From positions 1 through 37,373 of the forward strand of contig NZ_AEWG01000028.1 in NCBI RefSeq assembly GCF_000190375.1: DNA of 37,373 nucleotides. The letters are read 5' to 3'. A program made the position numbers and the translations under genes. Shown here one piece after another: positions 16,929 to 26,391 of the stretch. Position 1 is the stretch's first letter. Every line of letters begins with the position of its first letter. Source of the stretch: Rubrivivax benzoatilyticus JA2 = ATCC BAA-35. GTDB lineage: Bacteria; Pseudomonadota; Gammaproteobacteria; Burkholderiales; Burkholderiaceae_C. The notes beneath the pieces are model-generated. The model was not told the DNA's origin, did no database searches, and was given only the letters and a program-made list of their open reading frames with translations.

Positions 16929-18099
16929 TTCCATCGTCATCGCCTCGGCCGCGCGCACGCCGATCGGCGGCCTGCTCGGCGACTTCGCCGCGCTGCAGGC
17001 CTGGGAGCTGGGCGCCGTCGCGGTGAAGGCCGCGGTCGAGCGTGCCGGCGTGCCCGGCGACGCCGTCGACGAGGTGCTGCTCGGCAACTGCCTGATGGCC
17101 GGCCAGGGCCAGGCGCCGGCGCGCCAGGCGCTGCGCCGCGCCGGGCTGCCCGATTCGGCCGGTGCCGTCACGCTCAGCAAGATGTGCGGCTCGGGCATGC
17201 GCACGATGATGTTCGCGCACGACATGCTCGCCGCCGGCAGCGCCGACGTGCTCGTCGCTGGCGGCATGGAGAGCATGACCAACGCGCCGCACCTCGTGTT
17301 CGCGCGCAAGGGCGTCAAGTACGGTGCCGCGCCGATGTACGACCACATGGCGCTCGACGGCCTCGAGGACGCCTACGAACGCGGCAAGGCGATGGGCGTC
17401 TTCGCCGAGCAGTGCGTCGCCAAGTACGGCTTCAGCCGCGAGGCCCAGGACGCGTTTGCCATCGCGTCGACCGAACGTTCCAAGAAGGCCAACGAGGACG
17501 GCAGCTTCGACTGGGAGATCGCGCCGGTGACGATCGCCGGCAAGGGCGGCGAGACCGTCGTGCGCCGCGACGAGCAGCCGTTCAAGGCGCGCCCGGACAA
17601 GATCCCGGGCCTGAAGCCGGCGTTCAAGAAGGACGGCACGATCACCGCCGCCAGTGCCTCCAGCATCTCCGACGGCGCCGCCGCGCTGGTGCTGATGCGC
17701 GAGTCGACCGCCGCCCGCCATGGCATCACGCCGCTGGCGCGCATCGTCTCGCACGCCGTGCATGCCCAGGCGCCGGAGTGGTTCACGACCGCGCCGGTCG
17801 GCGCCATCGGCAAGGCGCTGGCCAAGGCCGGCTGGACCGCCACCGACGTCGACCTCTGGGAGGTCAACGAAGCCTTCGCCGCGGTGACGATGGCCGCGAT
17901 GCACGAGTTCGCGCTGCCGCACGGGATCGTCAACGTGCACGGCGGCGCCTGCGCGCTGGGCCACCCGATCGGCGCTTCCGGCGCACGCATCGTCGTCACG
18001 CTGCTGGGCGCGCTGCGCCAGCGCGGACTGCGCCGCGGCGTCGCCGCGCTGTGCATCGGCGGCGGCGAGGCCACGGCGATGGCGGTCGAACTGCTGTAG
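16921..18099 (+). CDS. thiolase, acetyl-CoA C-acetyltransferase type
   Basis: A 392-residue thiolase. The catalytic residues fall exactly at the positions of the classical biosynthetic thiolase: Cys89 (KMCGSGM), His348 ([10 protein letters not shown]) and Cys378 (CIGGGEA), with NEAFA in between. The length and the motif [15 protein letters not shown] fit acetoacetyl-CoA thiolases (AtoB/PhaA group) better than long-chain FadA. The ATG at 16921 has a GGAGACACGAG site and overlaps the end of aceK. In this setting it probably cleaves acetoacetyl-CoA derived from leucine via acetoacetate, but a role in ketone or polyhydroxybutyrate metabolism is equally open. No phaB or CoA-transferase gene is near. 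Confidence 0.93.
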   Translation: MPDSIVIASAARTPIGGLLGDFAALQAWELGAVAVKAAVERAGVPGDAVDEVLLGNCLMAGQGQAPARQALRRAGLPDSAGAVTLSKMCGSGMRTMMFAHDMLAAGSADVLVAGGMESMTNAPHLVFARKGVKYGAAPMYDHMALDGLEDAYERGKAMGVFAEQCVAKYGFSREAQDAFAIASTERSKKANEDGSFDWEIAPVTIAGKGGETVVRRDEQPFKARPDKIPGLKPAFKKDGTITAASASSISDGAAALVLMRESTAARHGITPLARIVSHAVHAQAPEWFTTAPVGAIGKALAKAGWTATDVDLWEVNEAFAAVTMAAMHEFALPHGIVNVHGGACALGHPIGASGARIVVTLLGALRQRGLRRGVAALCIGGGEATAMAVELL

Positions 18100-18156
18100 C
18101 CCTCGCCTCCGGCGGCCGAGCGGGCGGCCCCCGTGGCCGCGCTACAGTGCGGCGCA

Positions 18157-19512
18157 ATGACCGAAGAAGAGGCACGCCGCGTGGTCCTGGTCCAGGCCGT
18201 CGAGACGGCCGGGGACTCGCCGCTGTGGACCGCGGAAGACCGCGCCTGGGCCACCCGGCTGGCACAGCAGACGGCCGGCGCCGACGCGACGCCTGAACGT
18301 TTCGTTGTCGAGCGCTCGCGCCACGCGCTGGAGCGCCTGCTGCCGCGCGACGCCGCAGCGCGGCGCTGGCTGGAGCGTGGCACGCGGCGCGGCGCGCTGG
18401 CCTTCGGCGTGCTGCTCGCCGCCTTCGTGCTCGGCGCGGCGGTCGACCACCTCGGCTCGATGCAGCGCATCGACCTGCTGGCGCCGCCGGTCTGGGCCGT
18501 CGTCGCCTGGAACCTCGTGATCTACCTCGGCCTGCTGGTGCCGCGCCCGCTGGCCGGTCTGCGTGCGCTGCTGGCGCGGCGCTGGGTCGCCGACACCGCC
18601 GGCGTCGGCGCGCTGTGGGCCCGGCTGGCGCTGCCGCTGTCGCTGGCGCGTGCGACGGCGCTGCTGCATGCCGCCGCCGCGGCGCTGGCGGCGGGCGTCA
18701 TCGCCGGCATGTACCTGCGCGGCCTGGTGCTGGACTACCGCGCCGGCTGGCAGAGCACCTTCCTCGAGCCCGGCGTGGTCCAGCCGCTGCTGCAGGCGCT
18801 GCTGGCGCCGGCCTCGTTCGTCACCGGCATCGCCGTGCCCGACGCCGCGCCGCTGCGGTTGCAGGCCGGCGCCGCCGCCAGCGCGCCGGCGGCCGACTGG
18901 ATCCACCTCTACGCCGCGACGCTGGCGCTGGCCGTCGTCGTGCCGCGGCTGCTGCTGGCGGCCGTCGCCATGCTGCGTGCCGGCGCGCTGGCGCGGCGTT
19001 TCCCGCTGCCCTTCGGCGACCCGTACTTCGAGCGCCTGCGCCTGCACCAGCTCGGCGCCCGCGCCCAGGCCCAGGTGCTGCCGTACGCCGCCGGCCTCGG
19101 CGCGCAGACGGCGCTGGGCCTGCGCGCCCTGCTGGCCGCCGTCTTCGGCGACGAGGTGCGGCTGCGCGTCGGCCCGCTGACGGCCTTCGGCGACGAGGAC
19201 GCGGCGCGCGCGCTGCGCCCCGAGCCCGGCGACACGCTGCGCATCGCCGTCTTCGACCTCGGCGCCACGCCCGAGGCCGAGGCCCAGGGCCGTTTCGCTG
19301 CCGCGCTGGGGCGCGATCTGCCGCTGGTGCTGCTGGCCGACGAGTCGGCCTTCCGCCGCCGCTTCGGCGCCTACCCGGAGCGCCTGGCGCAGCGCCGCGC
19401 CGCCTGGCAGGCGCTGGCCGAGGCTCAGGGCCTGCCGCTGGTCTGCGCCGACCTGGACGCCGGCGAACCCGCCGCCGCCGAGGCGGCGTTCAAACGCGCG
19501 CTGGGGCGATGA
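18157..19512 (+). CDS. DUF2868 integral membrane protein
   Basis: A 451-residue protein I assign to DUF2868, of unknown function. A ~75-residue cytoplasmic N-terminal part (WATRLAQQTAGADATPERFV) leads to membrane segments near residues 82-105, 112-132, 170-195 and 250-275. After these comes a ~170-residue soluble tail with RIAVFDLGATPEAEAQGRF and LPLVLLADESAFRRRFG, which looks like an alpha/beta domain. The ATG at 18157 follows a TACAGT hexamer by 9 bp with no Shine-Dalgarno, suggesting a leaderless start; a GTG at 18133 is the alternative. The stop overlaps the ATG of a GTPase gene by ATGA, so the two products are made together and probably act as a complex. Confidence 0.82.
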   Translation: MTEEEARRVVLVQAVETAGDSPLWTAEDRAWATRLAQQTAGADATPERFVVERSRHALERLLPRDAAARRWLERGTRRGALAFGVLLAAFVLGAAVDHLGSMQRIDLLAPPVWAVVAWNLVIYLGLLVPRPLAGLRALLARRWVADTAGVGALWARLALPLSLARATALLHAAAAALAAGVIAGMYLRGLVLDYRAGWQSTFLEPGVVQPLLQALLAPASFVTGIAVPDAAPLRLQAGAAASAPAADWIHLYAATLALAVVVPRLLLAAVAMLRAGALARRFPLPFGDPYFERLRLHQLGARAQAQVLPYAAGLGAQTALGLRALLAAVFGDEVRLRVGPLTAFGDEDAARALRPEPGDTLRIAVFDLGATPEAEAQGRFAAALGRDLPLVLLADESAFRRRFGAYPERLAQRRAAWQALAEAQGLPLVCADLDAGEPAAAEAAFKRALGR

Positions 19513-20948
19513 CGAGCATCCGCCTGTCGCTGGTCTCGCACACCAACGTCGGCAAGACGACGCTGGCGCGCACGCTGCTCGGCCGCGACATCGGCGAGGT
19601 GCGCGACGCGCCGCACGTCACCGAGTTCGCCGAGATGCATCCGCTGCTGCAGAGCCCGGCCGGCGACGTGCTCGAACTCTGGGACACGCCGGGTTTCGGC
19701 GACACCGTGCGCCTCGTGGGCCGGCTGCGGCGCGAGGGCAGCGCGCTCGGCTGGTTCCTCAGCGAGGTCTGGGACCGCTGGCGCGACCGCCCGTTCTGGG
19801 CCACGCAGCAGGCGCTGCGCCACGTGCGCGACACCAGCGACGTCGTGCTCTACCTCGTCAACGCCGCCGAGTCGCCCGAGGCCGCCGGTTACGTCGGCCC
19901 CGAGATGGAACTGCTGGCCTGGATCGGCAAGCCGGTCGTCGTGCTGCTCAACCAGCTCGGCCCGCCGCGCGGCCCCGAGGCCGAGGCCGCCGACGTCGAG
20001 CGCTGGCGACAGCGCCTGGCTGCCCAGGCGCCGGTGCGCGCGGTGCTGCCGATGGACGCGTTTGCGCGCTGCTGGGTGCAGGAGGGCGTGCTGCTGCGCA
20101 CGATCGCCGGCGTGCTCGACGGCGAGGCGCGGGCCGCCGCGTCGCGCCTGGCCGCGGCCTGGGCGGCGACGCGGCGCGAGACCTTCGACGCCGCGGTCGA
20201 CGAGCTCGCCGCCAGCCTGGCGCGCATCGCCTGCGCCCGCGCGCCGCTGCCTGACGGCGGCTGGCTGTCGCGCCGCCAGGACGCCGACGCCGCGCGCCAT
20301 GCGCTGGCCGACATGCTGGACCGCGAGGTGCGCGCCAGCACCGGCCGGCTGCTGGCGCTGCACGGCCTGGACGGGCGTGCCGAACGCGAGATCCTCGACC
20401 GCGTCGCGGCCCAGGTGGACCTGCACGCACGGGTCGGCGAGGGCCGCGCGGCGCTGGTCGGCGGCGTGCTCAGCGGCGCGCTGGCCGGGCTCAAGGCCGA
20501 CCTCGCCACCGGCGGCCTGACGCTGGGCGGCGGCATGCTCGCCGGCGGGCTGCTCGGCGCCCTCGGTGCCGCAGGCATCGCGCGCGGGCTCAACGTCGTG
20601 CGCGGCACCGACCGCGGTTTCGCCAGCTGGAGCGCCGAGGCCATGGCGCCGCTGGCCGAGGCGGCGCTGCTGCGCTACCTGGCCGTGGCCCACTTCGGCC
20701 GCGGCCGCGGCGAATGGGCCCAGGGCGAAGCGCCGCCGCACTGGCGCGCCGTCGTCGCCGAGGCGCTGGCCGCTCGGGCGCCGGAGATCGACGCGCTGTG
20801 GGCCGCGCGCAGCACGCGTGCCGACAACGCCGGCGACGCCGAGTCCCTGGCGCGCGCCTTGCGCACGCCGCTGACCACAGCCTTGCGCGTGTCGCTGGAA
20901 CGGCTCTATCCGGGCGCCTGGGCGGCTGTCGATAATCCGCCGCCATGA
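19509..20948 (+). CDS. DUF3482 GTPase, partner of the DUF2868 protein
   Basis: A 479-residue protein with a TRAFAC-type GTPase domain followed by a DUF3482 region. The P-loop is SHTNVGKT (residues 10-17; Ser replaces the usual first Gly) and G3 is DTPG (59-62). The G4 position reads NQLG rather than NKxD, so guanine specificity is altered or handled otherwise. After a long helical middle, a glycine-rich hydrophobic stretch at about residues 315-365 (GGVLSGALAGLKAD, GGGMLAGGLLGALGAAG) could insert in or lie on the membrane. The gene is translationally coupled on both sides by ATGA overlaps, to DUF2868 upstream and trkA downstream. The function is unknown; a membrane-stress or transport-linked switch is speculation. 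Confidence 0.82.
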   Translation: MTSIRLSLVSHTNVGKTTLARTLLGRDIGEVRDAPHVTEFAEMHPLLQSPAGDVLELWDTPGFGDTVRLVGRLRREGSALGWFLSEVWDRWRDRPFWATQQALRHVRDTSDVVLYLVNAAESPEAAGYVGPEMELLAWIGKPVVVLLNQLGPPRGPEAEAADVERWRQRLAAQAPVRAVLPMDAFARCWVQEGVLLRTIAGVLDGEARAAASRLAAAWAATRRETFDAAVDELAASLARIACARAPLPDGGWLSRRQDADAARHALADMLDREVRASTGRLLALHGLDGRAEREILDRVAAQVDLHARVGEGRAALVGGVLSGALAGLKADLATGGLTLGGGMLAGGLLGALGAAGIARGLNVVRGTDRGFASWSAEAMAPLAEAALLRYLAVAHFGRGRGEWAQGEAPPHWRAVVAEALAARAPEIDALWAARSTRADNAGDAESLARALRTPLTTALRVSLERLYPGAWAAVDNPPP

Positions 20949-22366
20949 AGATCCTGATCCTCGGCGCCGGGCGCGTCGGGCAAAGCGTCGCCGCGAGTCT
21001 GCTGTCGGAGCGCAACGACATCACGATCATCGACACCGACCCGGTGCGGCTGCGCGAGCTGCAGGACCGCATGGACCTGCGTGGCGTGGTCGGCAACGGC
21101 ATCCAGCCCAGCGTGCTGCGCGAAGCCGGCATCGAGGACGCCGACATGCTGATCTCCTGCGCGCCGCTGGACGAGACCAACCTCGTCGCCTGCAAGGTCG
21201 CGCACGACGCCTTCAATGTGCCGACGACGATCGCCCGGCTGCGCAGCCCCGAGTTCGTCGACGGCAGCCCGCTGCTGGGCCACGAGGGCGGCTTCGCCGT
21301 CAACCAGGTGATCTGCCCCGAGCAGAGCGTCACCGCCTACATCCGCAAGCTGATCGAGTACCCCGAGGCGCTGCAGGTGCTGGAGTTCGCCGACGGGCTG
21401 GTGAGCCTGATCGCGGTGCGCGCCGGCCCCGGCGCGCCGCTGGTCCAGCACTGCCTGTCCGAGATCCCGGCGCTGGCGCCGAGCGCGTCGATGCGTGTCG
21501 TCGCCGTCTACCGCGGCGACAAGGTCATCGACTCGCTCAATGGCGACACGCGCATCGAACCCGGCGACGAGGTCTTCGTGCTCGCCGCCACCGCCGACAT
21601 TCGCCGCGTGCTGCACGCGCTGGCGCCGCGTGTCGAGCCGGTGCGCCGGCTGATGATCGGCGGCGGCGGCAAGGTCGGGCTGCGCCTGGCGCGCGAGCTG
21701 CAGGCCAGCTACCGCATCAAGCTGATCGAACGCGGCCGCACGCGCTGCGAGTACCTGGCCACCGAGCTGCCGGCGCCGGTGCTGGTGCTCGAGGGCGACG
21801 TCACCGACGAGGAACTGCTCGAGAGCGAAGGCGTGCGCGACATGGACCTGTTCCTCGCGCTGACCGACGACGACGAGGACAACATCATGGCCTGCCTGCT
21901 GGCCAAGCGGCTGGGCGCGCGGCGCGTGTTCTCGCTGATCAACCGCCAGGCCTACGCCGACCTGGTGCAGGGCGGGCAGATCGACATCGCGATCTCGCCG
22001 GCGCAGACCGTCATCGGCGAGCTGCTGGCCTACGTGCGCCGCGGCGACGTCGAGGCCGTGCACAGCCTGCGCCACGGCGCCGCCGAGGCGCTCGAAGGCG
22101 TGGTGCGCGGCGACCGCAAGACCTGCCGCATGGCCGGCCGGCGCATCGACGAGATCGCGCTGCCGGCCGGCGCGCAGGTCGGCGCCATCGTGCGCGGGCT
22201 GGAGGACGCCGACGGCAAACGCCAGCGTGCGCGCGCCGAGGTGCTGATCGCCCACCACGACACGGTGGTGCAGACCGGCGACCACGTCATCGTCTTCGTG
22301 CCGACCAAGCGCCTGCTGCGCGAGGTCGAACGCCTGTTCCAGGTGTCGGCCACCTTCTTCTTCTGA
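20945..22366 (+). CDS. trkA: Trk system potassium transport regulatory protein TrkA
   Basis: The peripheral nucleotide-binding regulator of TrkH-type potassium uptake. At 473 residues it has the duplicated RCK architecture. The first Rossmann domain starts MKILILGAGRVGQSVAASL with acidic IIDTD ending its second strand, then a TrkA_C domain around 130-220. The second Rossmann domain begins RLMIGGGGKVGLRLARELQ near residue 234, and a second TrkA_C domain ends the protein. E. coli TrkA is 458 residues. The ATG at 20945 overlaps the stop of the GTPase gene, and GATAAT 9 bp upstream could also give a local leaderless transcript. trkH follows after 8 bp. Confidence 0.95.
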   Translation: MKILILGAGRVGQSVAASLLSERNDITIIDTDPVRLRELQDRMDLRGVVGNGIQPSVLREAGIEDADMLISCAPLDETNLVACKVAHDAFNVPTTIARLRSPEFVDGSPLLGHEGGFAVNQVICPEQSVTAYIRKLIEYPEALQVLEFADGLVSLIAVRAGPGAPLVQHCLSEIPALAPSASMRVVAVYRGDKVIDSLNGDTRIEPGDEVFVLAATADIRRVLHALAPRVEPVRRLMIGGGGKVGLRLARELQASYRIKLIERGRTRCEYLATELPAPVLVLEGDVTDEELLESEGVRDMDLFLALTDDDEDNIMACLLAKRLGARRVFSLINRQAYADLVQGGQIDIAISPAQTVIGELLAYVRRGDVEAVHSLRHGAAEALEGVVRGDRKTCRMAGRRIDEIALPAGAQVGAIVRGLEDADGKRQRARAEVLIAHHDTVVQTGDHVIVFVPTKRLLREVERLFQVSATFFF

Positions 22367-22374
22367 GCCCGGCG

Positions 22375-23829
22375 ATGGACGCGCTTGCCGTTGTCGCGCT
22401 GATCGGCCGCATGGTGGCGGGGTTCTCGCTGCTGATGGCGGTGCCGATGGTCTACGCCATCTACGCCGGCGAGCTCGTGGCCGACGACTTCCTCAAGGCC
22501 ACCGCGACGACGCTGGCCATCGGCGGGCTGGCCAGCCTGATGACGCGGCGCTTCCGCCGCGAACTGCAGCCGCGCGACGGCTTCCTGCTCGTCGGGCTGA
22601 CCTGGGCCGTGCTGCCGACCTTCGGTGCGCTGCCGCTGTACCTGGCGCTGCCCGGGCTGTCGCCGACCGATGCCTATTTCGAGGCCGTCTCGGCGCTGAC
22701 CGCCACCGGCGCGACGGTGCTCTCCGGTCTGGACACGATGCCGGCTTCGGTGCACGTCTGGCGCTGCCTGATGATGTGGGTCGGCGGGCTGGGCATCATC
22801 GTGCTGGCGGTGGCCATCCTGCCGATGCTGGGCGTCGGCGGCTCGCAACTGTTCCGCGCCGAGATCACCGGGCCGATGAAGGACAGCAAGCTGACGCCGC
22901 GCATCGCCGACACCGCGCGCGCGATCTGGGGCGTCTACGTGCTGCTGTCGCTGGCCTGCGCGCTGGCCTACCGCGCTGCCGGCATGAGCTGGCTCGATGC
23001 CTTCGTGCACATGGGCTCGACCGTCAGCCTGGGCGGCTTCTCCTCCTACGACGCGAGCTTTGGCCACTGGAACTCGCCCGACATCGAGGCCGTCGCGATC
23101 TTCTTCATGCTGCTGTCGGGCGTGAACCTGACGCTGTACTACGTCGTCTGGCGCGAGCGTTCGCCAGCGCCGCTGTGGCGCAACGCCGAGGCGCGTGCCT
23201 TCTACCTCGTGCTGGCCGCCAGCATCGCGCTGATCGCGGTCTACCTGTGGGCCACCGGCGCCTATGACAGCCTCGGTGCGGCCTTTCGCCACTCGGCCTT
23301 CCACGTCGTCTCGATCGCGACGACCACCGGCTACGCCGCCTACGACTACGCCAGCTGGCCGCTGTTCGCGTCGCTGCTGATGATCCTGCTGGGCTGTTTC
23401 GCGACCTGCGCCGGCTCCACCGGCGGCGGCATCAAGATGGTCCGGCTGATCCTGCTGCTCAAGCAGGCGCGCCACGAGTTCGTGCGCATCGTGCATCCCA
23501 ACGTCGTCAACCCGGTGGTGCTCAATGGGCGCGCCGTCAGCGACCGGGTGATGAACAACGTCGTCGGCTACATGATGACCTACGGCGCGGTGCTGGTCGG
23601 GCTGACGATGGCGATGCTGTTCACCGGCCTGGATGCGGTCACCGCGTTCACCGCCATCGTCGCCTGCGTCAACAACATCGGCCCCGGCCTGGGCGAGGTC
23701 GGCCCGGCGGTCAACTACGGCGGCCTCAGCGACGTGCAGACCTGGATCTGCGCCTTCGCGATGCTTGTCGGGCGGCTGGAACTGCTGGCCGTCCTCGTCC
23801 TTTTCATGCCCGCTTTCTGGCGGGACTGA
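22375..23829 (+). CDS. trkH: Trk potassium uptake protein TrkH
   Basis: The channel-like potassium translocating subunit in the inner membrane, 484 residues (E. coli TrkH 483). It has about ten hydrophobic helices and the four P-loop filter segments: ALTATGATVLSGLD, STVSLGGFSSY, IATTTGYAAYDYA and NNIGPGLGEVG. The conserved CAGSTGGGIKMVR follows the third loop. The ATG at 22375 stands 8 bp after the trkA stop, so TrkA and TrkH are cotranscribed, and probably also the DUF2868/DUF3482 genes. The gene ends against a palindrome-rich terminator region and faces a convergent membrane-protein gene. Confidence 0.96.
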   Translation: MDALAVVALIGRMVAGFSLLMAVPMVYAIYAGELVADDFLKATATTLAIGGLASLMTRRFRRELQPRDGFLLVGLTWAVLPTFGALPLYLALPGLSPTDAYFEAVSALTATGATVLSGLDTMPASVHVWRCLMMWVGGLGIIVLAVAILPMLGVGGSQLFRAEITGPMKDSKLTPRIADTARAIWGVYVLLSLACALAYRAAGMSWLDAFVHMGSTVSLGGFSSYDASFGHWNSPDIEAVAIFFMLLSGVNLTLYYVVWRERSPAPLWRNAEARAFYLVLAASIALIAVYLWATGAYDSLGAAFRHSAFHVVSIATTTGYAAYDYASWPLFASLLMILLGCFATCAGSTGGGIKMVRLILLLKQARHEFVRIVHPNVVNPVVLNGRAVSDRVMNNVVGYMMTYGAVLVGLTMAMLFTGLDAVTAFTAIVACVNNIGPGLGEVGPAVNYGGLSDVQTWICAFAMLVGRLELLAVLVLFMPAFWRD

Positions 23830-23831
23830 CT

Positions 23832-23993
23832 GTGAGCCCCGGCCGCCTGGCGGCCGCCCCCGAGGGGCTACCGAAGCCGACCGGGGGACCCGGATCGGCT
23901 TCGGCCCGTTTGCCGTCGCCGCTCCCCCTGGCCGCCTCTGGCGGCCTGTCCCCGCGGGGATTGCGCTCCGGCCGCCTGGCGGCCGGGGCTCAC
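23832..23993. repeat. nested inverted repeats between convergent genes, probable bidirectional terminator
   Basis: Outer arms of 24 bp (23832-23855 and 23970-23993) are complementary at 23 of 24 positions. Inside are a 10-bp perfect stem CCGAAGCCGA/TCGGCTTCGG (23871-23904), a 7-bp stem GGCCGCC/GGCGGCC (23930-23946) and the palindrome TCCCCGCGGGGA (23949-23960). There are no T-tracts. It separates trkH from the minus-strand gene, whose stop codon lies in the right arm. It resembles a small dispersed intergenic repeat. Confidence 0.65.
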
Positions 23994-24619
23994 ACTTTCG
24001 GTAAGTACAGCCGGTCGGTGTAGGTCGCCAGCCAGTGCGGGCGGAAGGCGACGAAGATCGCGACCAGGATGCCGGCCAGCCAGGCGTCGCCCCAGGCGGC
24101 GAGCCAGCGCGCCAGCGCCAGGTCGTCTCCGCCCAGGCCGTTCGGCGGCGGGTGCAGCGCCGCGGCTAGCGCGCCGGCCAGCGCACCGGCGACCGCGGTG
24201 ACGAAGAAGCCGCGGCCGAGGATGTAGACGAACAGGTGCTTGGGCAGCCAGCGCCGCACCGCGGCACCGAGCACGACGGCCATCGTCGCCGGCACCAGGC
24301 CCAGCCAGACGAAACGTTCGAGGCCGGCCTCGGGCGTCAGCCCGCCGGCGAACATCGTCACCAGCGCGACCGGCACCAGCGCCAGCACGGCCAGCGGCCA
24401 GCCCATCATCAGCATCAGCAGGCAGGCGCCGGACAGCGGCTGCGCCACCGCGCTGTCCGCGTAGCGGTCGGCGCCCCACATCAACGGCAGCATGGCGGCC
24501 CAGGCCAGCCAGGGCCAGGGCGGACCTGCGGGGCCGACGCCGCGCCACGGCCGCATCGCCAGGGCCGCGGCGATGGCCACGGCGGCCAGCGACGTTTCGA
24601 GCCACACCATGCGGCCCAT
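23990..24619 (-). CDS. polytopic membrane protein, possibly COG3235/CbiM-like
   Basis: A 209-residue minus-strand protein with about six hydrophobic segments, including [35 protein letters not shown] and [19 protein letters not shown]. It ends in a short polar tail [18 protein letters not shown]. The arrangement and tail recall COG3235 proteins annotated as energy-coupling-factor or CbiM-like permeases, but I cannot confirm this; no ATPase or partner gene is nearby. Starts at 24619 or 24610 are both possible. It is divergent from liuB with 103 bp to the LiuR operator, so LiuR control of this gene is conceivable. Transport substrate unknown. Confidence 0.7.
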   Translation of the reverse strand: MGRMVWLETSLAAVAIAAALAMRPWRGVGPAGPPWPWLAWAAMLPLMWGADRYADSAVAQPLSGACLLMLMMGWPLAVLALVPVALVTMFAGGLTPEAGLERFVWLGLVPATMAVVLGAAVRRWLPKHLFVYILGRGFFVTAVAGALAGALAAALHPPPNGLGGDDLALARWLAAWGDAWLAGILVAIFVAFRPHWLATYTDRLYLPKV

Positions 24620-24722
24620 GCTACGCCCGGGCCCATGTCCGTGCGCTTATCCGAGGATCGGCCTCGGGGGCGCCCGGTCTCCGGGCCGTCCCTGAGGCGG
24701 CGGCACGGGGGCGCTGTCAGAA

Positions 24723-24744
24723 TTGACGTTAACGTAAACGTCAA
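24723..24744. promoter_or_regulatory. LiuR-type operator upstream of liuB
   Basis: The left half-site is TTGACGTTAAC and the right GTAAACGTCAA, a 22-bp palindrome with one mismatched pair. It is the same motif as at 13171. It lies 31 bp before the liuB GTG; a CAGAAT hexamer overlaps its left edge as a weak -10. Confidence 0.86.
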
Positions 24745-24775
24745 TCGGCCGTTCCTGACGGCCGCGGGAGACACC

Positions 24776-26386
24776 GTGCCGGTCCTGAACTCGCAGCTCA
24801 ACCCGCGCTCGGAGGAGTTCCAGGCCAGCGCGCTGGCGATGCGCCAGCTCGTCGGCGACCTCAACGCCCAGCTCGCGCGCATCGCCGAAGGCGGCGGCGA
24901 GGCCGCACGCGCCAAGCACACGGCACGCGGCAAGCTGCTGCCGCGCGAACGGGTCGAGATGCTGCTCGATCCCGACACGCCGTTCCTGGAGATCGGCGCG
25001 CTCGCCGGCCTCGGCCTGTACGACGGCGCCGCGCCGGGCGGCGGGCTGATCGCCGGCATCGGCCGCGTGAGCGGCGTCGAGTGCATGGTCGTCTGCAACG
25101 ACGCCACCGTGAAGGGCGGCACCTACTATCCGGTCACGGTGAAGAAGCACCTGCGGGCGCAGGAGATCGCGCAGGAGAACCGTCTGCCCTGCGTCTACCT
25201 CGTCGACTCCGGCGGCGCCAACCTGCCGAACCAGGACGAGGTCTTCCCCGACCGCGAGCACTTCGGCCGCATCTTCTACAACCAGGCGCAGATGTCGGCG
25301 CTGGGCATCCCGCAGATCGCCGTCGTGATGGGCTCGTGCACCGCCGGCGGCGCCTACGTGCCGGCGATGAGCGACGAGACCATCATCGTGCGGAACCAGG
25401 GCACGATCTTCCTCGGCGGCCCGCCGCTGGTGAAGGCGGCCACCGGCGAAGTCGTCAGCGCCGAGGACCTGGGCGGCGGCGACGTGCACACGCGGCTGTC
25501 GGGCGTCGCCGACCACCTCGCCGAAAACGACCTGCACGCGCTGGCGATCGCACGCGCGGTGGTCGCCAACCTCAACTGGCAGAAGCCGGCCCCGCTGCGC
25601 CTGCAGCCGCCGCGGCCACCGCTGTTCGACCCGGCCGAGCTGCACGGCGTCATCCCGACCGACCCGCGCAAGCCCTTCGACGTGCACGAGGTCATCGCGC
25701 GCCTGGTCGACGGTTCGGAGTTCGACGAGTTCAAGGCGCGCTACGGCACGACGCTGGTCACCGGCTTCGCCCACATCGAGGGCCTGCCGGTGGGCATCGT
25801 CGCCAACAACGGCGTGCTGTTCTCCGAGAGTGCGATGAAGGGCGCGCACTTCATCGAGCTGTGCTGCCAGCGCGGCGTGCCGCTCGTCTTCCTGCAGAAC
25901 ATCACCGGCTTCATGGTCGGCCGCAAGGCCGAGGCCGAGGGCATCGCCAAACACGGCGCGAAGATGGTCACCGCGGTGGCGACGGCGACGGTGCCCAAGT
26001 TCACGGTCATCATCGGCGGCAGTTTCGGCGCCGGCAACTACGGCATGTGCGGCCGCGCCTACGGCCCGCGGCTGCTGTGGATGTGGCCGAACGCCCGCAT
26101 CGGCGTGATGGGCGGCGAGCAGGCCGCCAGCGTGCTGGCCACGGTGCGCCGCGACGCCATCGAAGCCAAGGGCGGCACCTGGCCGGCCGAGGACGAAGCG
26201 GCCTTCAAGCAACCGATCCTGGAACAGTTCGCGCGCCAGGCGCACCCGTACTACGCCAGCGCCCGGCTCTGGGACGATGGCGTCATCGACCCGGCCGACA
26301 CGCGGCGCGTGCTCGCGCTGGCGCTGTCGGCCAGCCTCAACGCGCCGATTCCCGAGACGCCGCGTTTCGGCGTCTTCCGCATGTGA
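24776..26386 (+). CDS. liuB: 3-methylcrotonyl-CoA carboxylase beta subunit (carboxyltransferase)
   Basis: Transfers the carboxyl group from biotin to 3-methylcrotonyl-CoA in leucine degradation. The 536-residue protein has both carboxyltransferase halves. The N-terminal half has [20 protein letters not shown] and the acyl-CoA site [16 protein letters not shown]. The C-terminal half has [19 protein letters not shown] and [16 protein letters not shown], which is typical of methylcrotonyl- rather than propionyl-CoA carboxylases. I place the start at the GTG at 24776, preceded by CGGGAGA and leading into [13 protein letters not shown], the usual N-terminus; longer frames run back across the operator. 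It is the first gene of the second liu operon. Confidence 0.96.
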   Translation: MPVLNSQLNPRSEEFQASALAMRQLVGDLNAQLARIAEGGGEAARAKHTARGKLLPRERVEMLLDPDTPFLEIGALAGLGLYDGAAPGGGLIAGIGRVSGVECMVVCNDATVKGGTYYPVTVKKHLRAQEIAQENRLPCVYLVDSGGANLPNQDEVFPDREHFGRIFYNQAQMSALGIPQIAVVMGSCTAGGAYVPAMSDETIIVRNQGTIFLGGPPLVKAATGEVVSAEDLGGGDVHTRLSGVADHLAENDLHALAIARAVVANLNWQKPAPLRLQPPRPPLFDPAELHGVIPTDPRKPFDVHEVIARLVDGSEFDEFKARYGTTLVTGFAHIEGLPVGIVANNGVLFSESAMKGAHFIELCCQRGVPLVFLQNITGFMVGRKAEAEGIAKHGAKMVTAVATATVPKFTVIIGGSFGAGNYGMCGRAYGPRLLWMWPNARIGVMGGEQAASVLATVRRDAIEAKGGTWPAEDEAAFKQPILEQFARQAHPYYASARLWDDGVIDPADTRRVLALALSASLNAPIPETPRFGVFRM

Positions 26387-26391
26387 CGAGC

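Noticed and set aside
16921..18099. PHA synthesis locus (phaA)
   Set aside because: The thiolase would fit PhaA by sequence, but no phaB, phaC or phasin gene is nearby, so no PHA claim is made.
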